Positions 16,396-23,667 of a DNA stretch of 37,475 nucleotides are shown here, piece by piece; within the stretch, counting starts at the first letter, position 1, and the number at the start of each line of letters is the position of its first letter. Position numbers and translations under genes: made by a program. Below the pieces are notes generated by a model. The model was not told the DNA's origin. It saw nothing but the letters and a program-made list of their open reading frames with translations, and did not search any database. Source of the DNA: an uncultured Bacteroidota bacterium (GTDB taxonomy: Bacteria; Bacteroidota; Bacteroidia; Chitinophagales; Chitinophagaceae); the NCBI GenBank assembly GCA_903839875.1, contig CAIMDZ010000150.1:1-37475 (forward strand). The letters run 5' to 3'.

Positions 16396-16437
16396 TAAGA
16401 CTTGTCATCATGACCTTGTCATCGTGAGCTTGTCGAA
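16396..16437. repeat. GTCATCGTGAGCTTGTCGAA repeat between rpsR and rplI
   Basis: 16416-16437 contains TTGTCATCGTGAGCTTGTCGAA, preceded by a partial copy CTTGTCATCATGAC. The reverse complement TTCGACAAGCTCACGATGAC is a type of short dispersed sequence I recognise from many bacterial genomes. Here it sits inside a ribosomal protein operon, in the untranslated spacer. Confidence 0.6.
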
Positions 16438-16440
16438 TGA

Positions 16441-16707
16441 TTACTTTAAAAGGTCAGTAACGTAAGGTAAAATGGCCATCTGGCGGGCCTTTTTTATCGC
16501 CTGTGATACTTTGCGCTGAAATTTCAGCGAGTTGCCGGAAATGCGGCGCGGTAACATTTTGCCCTGTTCGTTGAGGAACTTCTTAAGAAATTCACCGTCC
16601 TTGTAATCAATATACCGGAGGCCCATCTTCTTAAAACGGCAGTATTTCTTCTGGCGTTTTTCAACACGCTGGGACGTCAAAAATTTTATTTCGTTTTGCT
16701 TTGCCAT
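16441..16707 (-). CDS. rpsR: 30S ribosomal protein S18
   Basis: 88 residues. The S18 core is evident: [22 protein letters not shown], then [36 protein letters not shown]18 forms a heterodimer with S6 on the platform of the 30S subunit. It starts 12 bp after the rpsF stop, consistent with coupled expression. Confidence 0.97.
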   Translation of the reverse strand: MAKQNEIKFLTSQRVEKRQKKYCRFKKMGLRYIDYKDGEFLKKFLNEQGKMLPRRISGNSLKFQRKVSQAIKKARQMAILPYVTDLLK

Positions 16708-16719
16708 TGTTCGTGAGTT

Positions 16720-17085
16720 TTAAGATGCGGATGCAGCAGTTTGATTTTTAGTACGTTTTCTAACATTATAAGCCAGTGCAAATTTGTCGAGGCGGGTAAC
16801 CATATGACGGATGATAAACTCATCACGGTTCATCTGGATCTCCAGTTTCGCGTTTACATCAGTAGGCGCAGTGTACTCCATGACGAAATACATGCCTGTT
16901 GTCTTTTTCTGAATCGGGTAAGCCAGGGAACGTAATCCCCATGCATCCTGTAGAACAATACTTCCGCCATGATCTTTTACGAAGTCGGCGTACTTTTTCT
17001 GTTCGTTTTTGTAGTCTTCATCCGACAGTACGGGAGTGAAGATTACCATGAGCTCGTAGCTCTGCTGGGTGCTTTGTGTTGCCAT
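16720..17085 (-). CDS. rpsF: 30S ribosomal protein S6
   Basis: 121 residues. The sequence matches the S6 ferredoxin-like fold: YELMVIFTPVLSDEDYKNE, DAWGLRSLAYPIQKKTTGMYFVMEYTA, and EFIIRHMVTRLDK at the end of the core. The tail (RKRTKNQTAASAS) is short and lacks the glutamate run of some proteobacterial forms. It is the first gene of the operon, with a promoter at 17220-17251 and a candidate S6:S18-binding hairpin at 17111-17130 in a leader of about 125 nt. Confidence 0.97.
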   Translation of the reverse strand: MATQSTQQSYELMVIFTPVLSDEDYKNEQKKYADFVKDHGGSIVLQDAWGLRSLAYPIQKKTTGMYFVMEYTAPTDVNAKLEIQMNRDEFIIRHMVTRLDKFALAYNVRKRTKNQTAASAS

Positions 17086-17110
17086 AATTTATTTTAAAAG
17101 TTAACCAATC

Positions 17111-17130
17111 GTCCGGCAGGAACCCTGGAC
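17111..17130 (-). promoter_or_regulatory. Candidate S6:S18 autoregulatory leader hairpin
   Basis: Read on the minus strand, GTCC-AGG-GTT-CCT-GCC-GGAC folds into two short stems (GUCC/GGAC and AGG/CCU) with an asymmetric 3'-side bulge GCC, so that CCG lies at the bulge. A hairpin with CCG in a 3' bulge is the hallmark of the described rpsF leader bound by the S6:S18 complex, which represses its own operon. The element ends about 26 nt before the rpsF start codon, the expected place. Assignment rests on motif and position only. Confidence 0.5.
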
Positions 17131-17219
17131 GCTTTCAGAGCCTGCAATTATCGTTGTAAGTTTGGGAACTGTCAACTGATAACTGCCAACTGATCCGGCG
17201 GCCGGAAAATTTGGGATTG

Positions 17220-17251
17220 CAAAGGTATAGCTTAATTATATTTAATCCAAA
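17220..17251 (-). promoter_or_regulatory. Promoter of rpsF-rpsR-rplI
   Basis: On the minus strand TTTG (17251-17248) and TACCTTTG (17227-17220) are spaced by 20 nt, a full match to the Bacteroidota housekeeping consensus. Transcription would start around 17213 and give a leader of roughly 125-130 nt before rpsF. Confidence 0.75.
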
Positions 17252-17415
17252 AAAAACATGGTTGATTATACATACCTGAAAAAGATGTTGATAAAAATAA
17301 GTCCTATTTAGCATATTTTGGTTCACATTATCATAAATTTATTGCAATAAGCAATATTGCTAAACCAATTACGTTAATTATTGTTGTTAATTAGTACCCC
17401 TATAAAAACTAAGCG

Positions 17416-17598
17416 ATGGAAAATGGCGGAAATGGCGCGGACCCGGCGCGATTAAACAAACCTGGTAATTTTTTCAACCGGCTGAAATTGAAAATAGCAC
17501 AGCTTTTCGAACCGGAGGAGGTGGAGGTCACCTTTAAACAGGAGGGCAAAACGACCCGGTATACCTATACTAAGGTAACCCACAAACAGATTGCTTAA
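17416..17598 (+). CDS. Small hypothetical protein
   Basis: 60 residues, MENGGNGADPARLNKPGNFF start, with a basic amphipathic middle (RLKLKIAQLF) and a charged end (EEVEVTFKQEGKTTRYTYTK). No signal peptide or membrane segment. It is the first gene rightward from the divergent ribosomal operon and precedes the DoxX gene by 112 bp. The composition looks coding and no other frame explains the space, but I recognise no family, so the call is tentative. Confidence 0.5.
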   Translation: MENGGNGADPARLNKPGNFFNRLKLKIAQLFEPEEVEVTFKQEGKTTRYTYTKVTHKQIA

Positions 17599-17710
17599 CA
17601 ATATGGTTGATTTGCACCTTAACTTTTAACTGTCTTTGGCGGGTATCGAATGTTGTATCCTTATCCAAAACAAACATCTTATCTTTACCTCCAACCTAAA
17701 ACTGAAGTAA

Positions 17711-18118
17711 ATGGCTCTTTTTGCAAACCTTGGTAATTACAAAAATTTCGGACTGCTGGTAATGCGCGCCGGATTGGGAGTCATGATGATTCTTCATGGC
17801 TTGCCCGCCCTGCAGGGCGGCCCGGCAGCATGGCGGGAAACCGGCCAGGCCATGGGTCACCTTCATATCTATTTCTTTCCCGTTTTCTGGGGTTTTATGT
17901 CGGCAGTCACTATGACCGTAGGCGGGCTGTTCTGCATTTTGGGTTTATGGTTCCGGCTGGTTTGCATACTCATGGTCATCAACTTCGCCGTAGCAGCAGC
18001 ATCGCATTTTGCCGCAGGTGAAAGCATTCTGAAAGCTTCACATGCCATTGAGCTGGTTTTCGCATTCTTTGGTTTGATATTCCTTGGTGCAGGCTCAATT
18101 TCTGTTGACAAAAGTTAA
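17711..18118 (+). CDS. DoxX family membrane protein
   Basis: 135 residues with four predicted membrane helices (about 14-33, 52-75, 77-98, 108-128). The pattern of the DoxX family is present: NFGLLVMRAGLGVMMILHGLPAL at the start, then ITMTVGG-like FMSAVTMTVGGLFCILGLWFR, and HAIELVFAFFGLIFLGAGSIS at the end. DoxX-type proteins are inner-membrane proteins linked to redox or quinone functions in some bacteria. No partner gene here narrows the role. Confidence 0.85.
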   Translation: MALFANLGNYKNFGLLVMRAGLGVMMILHGLPALQGGPAAWRETGQAMGHLHIYFFPVFWGFMSAVTMTVGGLFCILGLWFRLVCILMVINFAVAAASHFAAGESILKASHAIELVFAFFGLIFLGAGSISVDKS

Positions 18119-18177
18119 AAAAAACTTACAGCAAACACAATTTGCTAATTCAATGTACCTTTAAAAAAAAATTACGG

Positions 18178-18660
18178 ATGAAGAAGATTATGTTCCTGTT
18201 GTTCCTTTTGCCATTGTCGGTATATGCGCAAACAGACAAAGACCCTAATGAAGTGCGTAGCGATGGTAAACTCACTTTTGTTTCCTCAGGCAAAAACTTT
18301 TCCCAGCCTGCCGTAAAGAAAGATAACAGTAATAAAAAACTTAAAAATGATGAAGTCTACATCGGTTCAGTGAAGTTTCACATGGGAAGCAGCGAAATAA
18401 ACAGCGACAGTGCCATATCTTATACCAATGAAGGTACCATTGCCTTTTTCAATGTTAAATTAGCCAACCCCCAATCCTTTACAATCAGCGGCGATAAACT
18501 AATTTATACTAAAGATGATAATACCGGAGAACTTTCATCAAATATTTCAGTTACAGCCATGAATGGCAATGTAGTAGGCACTTCTGAAAGCCTGAAGATA
18601 GATTTCTCGTATGAAGTTTACAGGATCATCAATGGTAGTCTGACCCCTCCAAAACAATAA
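18178..18660 (+). CDS. Secreted OstA/LptA-like protein
   Basis: About 160 residues from the ATG at 18178 (MKKIMFLLFLLPLSVYA|Q signal peptide); an upstream in-frame ATG at 18142 would spoil the signal. The middle, INSDSAISYTNEGTIAFFNV, then SFTISGDKLIYTKDDNTGEL, resembles the repeating pattern of OstA-like proteins (DSA-x-Y, F-x-NV, GDKLIY), which in LptA build a beta-jellyroll groove for lipopolysaccharide in the periplasm. The match is by eye and short. It ends 24 bp from the stop of the convergent gene at 18685. Confidence 0.6.
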   Translation: MKKIMFLLFLLPLSVYAQTDKDPNEVRSDGKLTFVSSGKNFSQPAVKKDNSNKKLKNDEVYIGSVKFHMGSSEINSDSAISYTNEGTIAFFNVKLANPQSFTISGDKLIYTKDDNTGELSSNISVTAMNGNVVGTSESLKIDFSYEVYRIINGSLTPPKQ

Positions 18661-18684
18661 ACACAAAAAATTGCCGGTCGGTAA

Positions 18685-19407
18685 TTAAACGGTTGCAACA
18701 GTTGCTGCGTTGGTTTGCGCCATTAGGCGTATCAGGTATATTACCCACGCAATTATTATTACTGTCTCGCCTGTTGAGAACACCACCCAATCGAAATGCG
18801 CCGGAACATAATCCGCGAGATCTATGAATAGCGACCTGCCTTTCATAAGATTCCTGAAAAGCAGGTATCCTTTCTTCTGTATAAAATCTTCGGTAAAAGA
18901 AACAATTGCCACCAGGCTGCCTGTTATCAATAACAGGCTTTCCCTCCTTTTTAACCCCACCTTATATCCGTTGCCTGAGTAGCAGATAACTGTGAAGGCA
19001 AACAAGATCATGGTGAATGAAATGATGACCGGTGTTATAACAGGCCCAACCCAGGGCACCGGTATCAGGAAGAGTATGTCCCATGTCATCAAAGATGCCG
19101 GCCAGCCCAGGCAGACGTAGAGGAATACATAATAAAATATATCCCAGACGGCAAACGAAAAGATAAACCAGGCAAAACGTTCCGCATTTTTCTTACCTGC
19201 CAGCACACCCACACCAAGCAGCATAATGATGGTTGCGGCCTCCCGTAATAGCTCCACCACTGCTATGTTAGGATCAATTGGCGCCAGCGGAAATGAAAAG
19301 CCCTGAGGATAATATATCCTCCGCAGGTAGATAACTACAGCTGATTCCATAAAGCCCATAGCTATACTGAAGAAGGTAACCCAGAACAATGTTTTCCTGA
19401 TATTCAT
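18685..19407 (-). CDS. Multi-pass membrane protein of unknown function
   Basis: 240 residues with six to seven hydrophobic segments (for example FWVTFFSIAMGFMESAVVIY, AATIIMLLGVGVLAG, FIFSFAVWDIFYYVFLYVC, PVITPVIISFTMILFAFTVI, ESLLLITGSLVAIVSF, VIIIAWVIYLIRL). Conserved-looking polar spots are MESAVVIYLR in the first helix and WDIFYYVFL. I do not recognise the family. It probably lies in the inner membrane. It converges on the OstA-like gene and diverges from the lipoprotein at 19589. Confidence 0.7.
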   Translation of the reverse strand: MNIRKTLFWVTFFSIAMGFMESAVVIYLRRIYYPQGFSFPLAPIDPNIAVVELLREAATIIMLLGVGVLAGKKNAERFAWFIFSFAVWDIFYYVFLYVCLGWPASLMTWDILFLIPVPWVGPVITPVIISFTMILFAFTVICYSGNGYKVGLKRRESLLLITGSLVAIVSFTEDFIQKKGYLLFRNLMKGRSLFIDLADYVPAHFDWVVFSTGETVIIIAWVIYLIRLMAQTNAATVATV

Positions 19408-19588
19408 ATTTCACTTTGCATTTCAAAGTAAAATAACAAAGAAAGGTTGGCTTTATTGTATTGCACTTGAAATATCAGTTAAAAAAGTTGGTTAAAAAAT
19501 GTTAAAACGCTTAAGTAGGTGCACATTGGCCTGGTTTTTAGATACCCGTAGTAGTTGTAGCATCATTTCTTAACTAAAACTACTTTTT

Positions 19589-20275
19589 ATGAACCAGTCA
19601 CTTTGGATATCAGTCGCGCTAATTGGTTTGGCATTTGCATCCTGCAAAAAGAGTAATAACCCTCCGCCGCCGCCATCAGTCAATTACCAGCTAAAAGCTA
19701 CCAATTCAAGTTATACCTTTGCTAAGAACACCACCACCGCCAATATTGTCTGGACATCTGCCATCGCCTACCCGGATGTGGTAAAGTTCGTGGCGAAACA
19801 AAATAACCTCACAGTATCATTCACATCTACCAATAAAGACGCGATTGATCTATTAGCGCCAGTGCCTATTTCATTCGGCACATTTGTTTTACCCACCGGC
19901 ACCTATGACGGGATTTCCCTGAAAATTGACCTCGGCAAAACCGGCACAGTACCTGTTTTGCAACTTGGCGGGTCATTTACCAGCGGTATCGTTACCTGCC
20001 CGGTTGCGTTGGTTGTAACCAATTCAATTGAACTAACCACCGACCAGGAAAATGTTACCATCAGCAACGACAGTACCTACACCGCTGTCACCACAATAGA
20101 CCTTTCATCACTAACTTCAGGCATTACCGCCACCATGCTGCTCAATGCACAACTGTCGGGCGGCACTATTGTAATTTCAGCCGACTCCAATCACGACCTT
20201 TATGATATAGTATTGGACCACCTGCAACATGAGAACCATCATACCGAATTTGAACACCATCATCATGATCATTAA
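19589..20275 (+). CDS. Lipoprotein with histidine-rich C-terminus
   Basis: 228 residues. N-terminal lipoprotein signal MNQSLWISVALIGLAFAS|C with Cys19 in a clear lipobox, followed by KKSNN and prolines. The body is Thr/Ser-rich and beta-like; PVPISFGTFVLPTGTYDGIS, followed by LKIDLGKTG, recalls DUF4382-type carbohydrate-binding-like lipoproteins, but I hold that loosely. The last 27 residues contain ten histidines (DHLQHENHHTEFEHHHHDH), which would readily bind divalent metal. It converges on a FeoA-domain gene across a strong terminator. Confidence 0.75.
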   Translation: MNQSLWISVALIGLAFASCKKSNNPPPPPSVNYQLKATNSSYTFAKNTTTANIVWTSAIAYPDVVKFVAKQNNLTVSFTSTNKDAIDLLAPVPISFGTFVLPTGTYDGISLKIDLGKTGTVPVLQLGGSFTSGIVTCPVALVVTNSIELTTDQENVTISNDSTYTAVTTIDLSSLTSGITATMLLNAQLSGGTIVISADSNHDLYDIVLDHLQHENHHTEFEHHHHDH

Positions 20276-20287
20276 CTAAGTGTGGTT

Positions 20288-20336
20288 TTTATTAACAGGA
20301 AACACCGACTATACGCCGGTGTTTCCTGTTAATAAA
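20288..20336. terminator. Bidirectional terminator between convergent genes
   Basis: 20288-20307 and 20317-20336 are perfect reverse complements (20-bp stem, core ACAGGAAACACCG) with a 9-nt loop. The outer arms are T-rich at the left and A-rich at the right, suiting termination from both the lipoprotein gene (+) and the FeoA gene (-). Confidence 0.85.
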
Positions 20337-20370
20337 CTTAGCTATTGATAAATTATTTTGAATACGTAGC

Positions 20371-20664
20371 TCACTCCACCTCACCTCTCCCCTGGAGAGG
20401 CCGGGAGAGGTCTCCATTTTCAATTTCCATCACCCATATCTTATCCGCATCCTTTTTGCGGATGCTCAGGTAATAGCCTGCTATTTGTATGGCCATCGGG
20501 TCGCCCATGGGGGCTATCATTTCCACCCATATCGGTTCACCCGGGATACAGCCCATTTCCATCAATGTAAGCTGGAAATCGCTCTCGTCATGGCTCTTGA
20601 TAACAGCCCTTCTGCCAGTTGGTAAGTGTGATAACCTGAGTACCTTTTCTCCCACTACTTTCAT
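20371..20664 (-). CDS. Stand-alone FeoA-domain protein
   Basis: About 97 residues from the ATG at 20664 (MKVVGEKVLRLSHLPTGRRA); an in-frame ATG at 20700 is an alternative giving 109. The SH3-like FeoA fold is recognisable: LSHLPTGRRAVIK, LTLMEMGCIPGEPIWVEMIAP, MGDPMAIQIAGYYLSIRKKDAD. FeoA assists FeoB ferrous iron uptake or acts as a small regulator. No feoB is present in this window. The last 13 residues (DLSRPLQGRGEVE) are encoded by a dispersed repeat (20378-20411), so the native C-terminus was probably replaced or extended by repeat insertion. Confidence 0.8.
   Translation of the reverse strand: MKVVGEKVLRLSHLPTGRRAVIKSHDESDFQLTLMEMGCIPGEPIWVEMIAPMGDPMAIQIAGYYLSIRKKDADKIWVMEIENGDLSRPLQGRGEVE
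20378..20411. repeat. CCTCTCC/GGAGAGG dispersed repeat, copy 1
   Basis: CCTCTCC (20384-20390) pairs with GGAGAGG (20394-20400), followed by CCGGGAGAGGT. Its inverted counterpart is at 25655-25690. It codes for the FeoA protein tail on the minus strand. Confidence 0.7.
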
Positions 20665-20723
20665 CAATACAAAGTTACCCCCTATATCCCACCCCGGCAA
20701 ATGACTAATGTCATATAAAAAGC

Positions 20724-20731
20724 TAATTTTG
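20724..20731 (+). promoter_or_regulatory. Possible -7 box for the GH10 gene
   Basis: TAATTTTG fits TAnnTTTG and lies 58 bp before the xylanase start. I see no TTTG at the right distance upstream, so the assignment is weak. Confidence 0.3.
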
Positions 20732-20789
20732 GATAGGATTGTCGTTAATAAGGCCCTAAATGGCGAAACCTGGCATATATAATCATTAA

Positions 20790-21857
20790 ATGAACAAATT
20801 TACAATAGCTCTGCTCCTGTTGTTGTGTACTATGGCATGCACCCACAAACCGGACCATAGCGGTGAAACCACGCTCAAAGAGGCTTCATCCATTCCCATT
20901 GGTGTGGGTGTGAATTACGACCTGCTCAAAAACAACACCAGCTACGCCGCCATAGTCAAAACACAATTCGACCGCGTAACCCCCGGCTACCAGATGAAGC
21001 ACGCCGCCAATGTAAAGAACGACGGCACTTACGACTTTACAAAGACCGATGACTTTATGAACATCACCTCGTCGCTCGGCGTTAAGGTCCATGGTCATAC
21101 ACTTGCATGGTACCAGAACGATAATGCGACCTACCTGAACACGCTGGACACAGCGCAGGTGGGCAACGCGCTTCATGACTGGGTAACCACAATGGTTACC
21201 CGCTACAAAGGAAGGGTAACCGGCTGGGACGTAGTGAACGAAGCAATAGCTGATGGCACCGGCGCCTTGCGTACAAGCGCCAACTCACTGTCGGGCAGTG
21301 GTTATTTTTTCTGGGCCGATTACCTGGGCCGGGATTATATAGCCAATGCCTTTACCTGGGCGCATGCCGCCGACCCCGAAGCGAAGCTATTCATCAACGA
21401 TTACGGCCTGGAATCCAACAGCCGCAAGCTGGATTCACTGATAGCAATGGTGAACCGGTTGAAGGCAGACGGTGTGCCCATACATGGTATTGGCTGCCAG
21501 ATGCACATGAGCATCTACACGCGCAGCTCCGGTATAGATTCTGCTTTGCAGTTGCTTGCCGCAACAGGATTGCTCATTCATGTGTCGGAACTGGATGTAA
21601 GAATAAATCCAGGCAATCTTACACCGTTTACCACCACCCCGGCGCTGCTTGCTTTACAGGCGCAGCAATTCCGTTATGTAGCCGAATCTTACTTTCGTAA
21701 TGTTCCTGCCGCCCAGCGGTATGGGATAACGGTGTGGGATCTCACCGACGCCGATAGCTGGATCGTGAAGGCAGGTAACCGGGATGCCCCCACCTTGTGG
21801 GATTCATCGTACAATAAGAAACCGGTATTTGATGCATTTAGGAAAGGGTTGCAATAA
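20790..21857 (+). CDS. GH10 endo-1,4-beta-xylanase lipoprotein
   Basis: 355 residues. Lipoprotein signal with Cys17 (LLLLCTMA|C). The rest is a single glycoside hydrolase family 10 TIM barrel: VTPGYQMKH (63-71), HGHTLAWYQN (101-110), WDVVNEAIAD (146-155; Glu151 is the acid/base), GCQMHM (235-240), HVSELDVRI (264-272; Glu267 is the nucleophile) and WDLTDADSW near the end. GH10 enzymes cut internal beta-1,4 bonds in xylan with retention of configuration. Being a lipoprotein it is likely anchored in the outer membrane or periplasm. No SusCD pair or other xylan genes are nearby, so it is not part of a visible polysaccharide utilisation locus. Confidence 0.93.
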   Translation: MNKFTIALLLLLCTMACTHKPDHSGETTLKEASSIPIGVGVNYDLLKNNTSYAAIVKTQFDRVTPGYQMKHAANVKNDGTYDFTKTDDFMNITSSLGVKVHGHTLAWYQNDNATYLNTLDTAQVGNALHDWVTTMVTRYKGRVTGWDVVNEAIADGTGALRTSANSLSGSGYFFWADYLGRDYIANAFTWAHAADPEAKLFINDYGLESNSRKLDSLIAMVNRLKADGVPIHGIGCQMHMSIYTRSSGIDSALQLLAATGLLIHVSELDVRINPGNLTPFTTTPALLALQAQQFRYVAESYFRNVPAAQRYGITVWDLTDADSWIVKAGNRDAPTLWDSSYNKKPVFDAFRKGLQ

Positions 21858-21899
21858 TGATTTATAGGTGTGGGACATTTTGAAAATGTAGATGAAGTT

Positions 21900-21950
21900 G
21901 GGCGTAGTCTCTGACTACGTCCTGGTGGAAGCCAATCTCCGATTGGCGAA
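21900..21950. repeat. REP-like hairpin doublet, left flank of RAYT
   Basis: Two adjacent 7-bp hairpins: CGTAGTC-TCT-GACTACG (21903-21919) and GCCAATC-TCC-GATTGGC (21931-21947). The inverted counterpart of the whole doublet is at 22545-22598, on the other side of the transposase gene. Confidence 0.85.
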
Positions 21951-21988
21951 ATTGTCTTAAATAATTATTTTTAGGAAAAAACAAACAA

Positions 21989-22537
21989 ATGAGCACGGGA
22001 TACCAAATTGATGACCAGTTTGGAACGTATTTTATCACACCAACAATTGTTGACTGGGTTGACGTTTTTACACGTAAAATTTACCGGGACATTATTATTG
22101 ACAGTCTTGACTTCTGTATCAGGAACAGAGGACTTAAACTATATGGATATGTAATAATGACCAATCACCTGCACCTGATTGTTCGCAGTGAAACAGGAAA
22201 TTTATCGAATACCATTCGGGACTTTAAAAAGTTTACTGCAGGTACTATTCTTGATGCTATCAGAGATGGATCTGAAAGCAGGCGTGAATGGATGTTGCAC
22301 CGGTTTGAATGGAATGCAGCCCAAAACAAACGCAGCAGTGATAAACAATTCTGGACGCATGAGAACAGGCCGGAATCTATATATTCACTTAAATTCTTTA
22401 ATCAGAAACTGAATTACATTCATGAAAATCCGGTTAGGGCCGGATGGGTAGAACACCCTGAAGACTATATCTATAGCAGTGCGAAAACTATTCTGCTGAA
22501 TAAACCGGGCTTACTGCCTATTGAAAGTTGGTTGTAA
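21989..22537 (+). CDS. REP-associated tyrosine transposase (RAYT, Y1-type)
   Basis: 182 residues, typical of the short Y1/HUH (IS200-like, TnpREP) transposases. The metal-binding HUH motif is NHLHLIV with His60 and His62, and the conserved block LNYIHENPVRAGW (141-153) holds the probable catalytic Tyr143. RAYTs cut and join single-stranded DNA at REP hairpins. The frame is intact with ATG at 21989. On both sides are REP-like hairpin doublets in inverted orientation (21900-21950 and 22545-22598), the arrangement expected for a RAYT and its own REP sequences. It looks potentially active. Confidence 0.88.
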   Translation: MSTGYQIDDQFGTYFITPTIVDWVDVFTRKIYRDIIIDSLDFCIRNRGLKLYGYVIMTNHLHLIVRSETGNLSNTIRDFKKFTAGTILDAIRDGSESRREWMLHRFEWNAAQNKRSSDKQFWTHENRPESIYSLKFFNQKLNYIHENPVRAGWVEHPEDYIYSSAKTILLNKPGLLPIESWL

Positions 22538-22544
22538 AATACTC

Positions 22545-22598
22545 ATTCGCCAATCAGGAGATTGGCTACCACTGCGACGTAGTCAGAGACTACGCCGA
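22545..22598. repeat. REP-like hairpin doublet, right flank of RAYT
   Basis: GCCAATC-AGGA-GATTGGC (22549-22566) and CGTAGTC-AGA-GACTACG (22578-22594). This is the inverted copy of the left doublet, differing by small changes in the loop and in the spacer between hairpins. It begins 8 bp after the transposase stop. Confidence 0.85.
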
Positions 22599-22720
22599 AC
22601 TGTATTTAATTTTTTTTATCTTGGAAGACTACGAACAACTGGGGTCGCATATTTTCGCAAAGCCTTTACACACTATCTGAATTTTATTAGTTTTGGCCTC
22701 ACCCTTATGTCAGTATTCCA

Positions 22721-23512
22721 ATGAAATTGAGAACAGCTATCAACTTTATCAGGTACGCCACACTGGCATCCGCCATATTATTCGCCATCGCCGGTATGTT
22801 ATATTTCGCGGGCTGGGACAATGTCAATTACTGGTTCGCAGCCCTGCTATTTTTCCTGGCCTCAGTAATTATTGCGCTAGGCAAGAAATATTGGATCAGG
22901 TATTTGTTGCGGCAGACAAAATACCCCGGTATATTTTATAGTGTGTGCAGCGACCTTAACCTGCTACGCAATATGGACATATTCCCTGGGGATGACGTCC
23001 TGGATGATCTTTACAAACCCATATATAGCACTGACGATTTTTTGGCAGACAACAGCCTGAGTTCCTCGGTGTACCCCGCGACATCTGCCGGTTTCAAATA
23101 CCTTAGTTTGTTTTATTGGATTATACCTCTTTGCATCTTCACTTATAATTCTTCAACCCACGCCTTGAAGAAATGGGATGCGTCTTTGTTGATGGGAGGA
23201 TCTTATCTTGCCGGAATGCTGGCCGGCAAATTGCTGAAGAGAAAAATTGACCCTGGTGCAGAAGCAAGGTTTACCTTCGATGCCACCGGCATGCATTCCG
23301 GCGCTGATTTGCTTGATTGGTGGAACATTGCTTCGTGGACACCGACCAAAGTCGATAAAAAAAACTTCTTAGCTATCAGGCTCAAACAACCGGTCAATGG
23401 CCATCTGATATACCAGGCAGATATAGACTTCACCAATATCTCAATGGTAGAGTATTACATTTTGATATCACACTACAAATACAAATACGGTTACGATCCG
23501 AATGACCCATGA
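22721..23512 (+). CDS. Membrane protein of unknown function
   Basis: 263 residues. Predicted helices at about 11-30, 36-54, 125-142 and 155-171. A soluble insert of about 70 residues (70-120, acidic) lies between the helix pairs, and a C-terminal cytoplasmic domain (about 180-263) has a beta-like pattern (ARFTFDATGMHSG, WNIASWTPTKVDKKNFLAIRL) reminiscent of small PH-like (YcxB-type) domains. I do not recognise the family. It stands alone between the RAYT unit and the repeat region. Confidence 0.65.
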   Translation: MKLRTAINFIRYATLASAILFAIAGMLYFAGWDNVNYWFAALLFFLASVIIALGKKYWIRYLLRQTKYPGIFYSVCSDLNLLRNMDIFPGDDVLDDLYKPIYSTDDFLADNSLSSSVYPATSAGFKYLSLFYWIIPLCIFTYNSSTHALKKWDASLLMGGSYLAGMLAGKLLKRKIDPGAEARFTFDATGMHSGADLLDWWNIASWTPTKVDKKNFLAIRLKQPVNGHLIYQADIDFTNISMVEYYILISHYKYKYGYDPNDP

Positions 23513-23667
23513 ACACAAAATATGCCTATGGATTGATAAGAAAATATAGATACTCTGTTGCCAAAAACTAGCATCATGACAAACATACTTCTATTCCATC
23601 CCCGTTGTTCCAGATATTAGCGTTGGGCATCCGGTACAAATAATAAATTCCAAATTTGCAATCAGTA

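Noticed and set aside
20371-20664. FeoA as part of a feoAB iron uptake operon
   Set aside because: The only neighbours are a convergent lipoprotein gene and a divergent xylanase. No FeoB-like GTPase or membrane protein occurs in the window.
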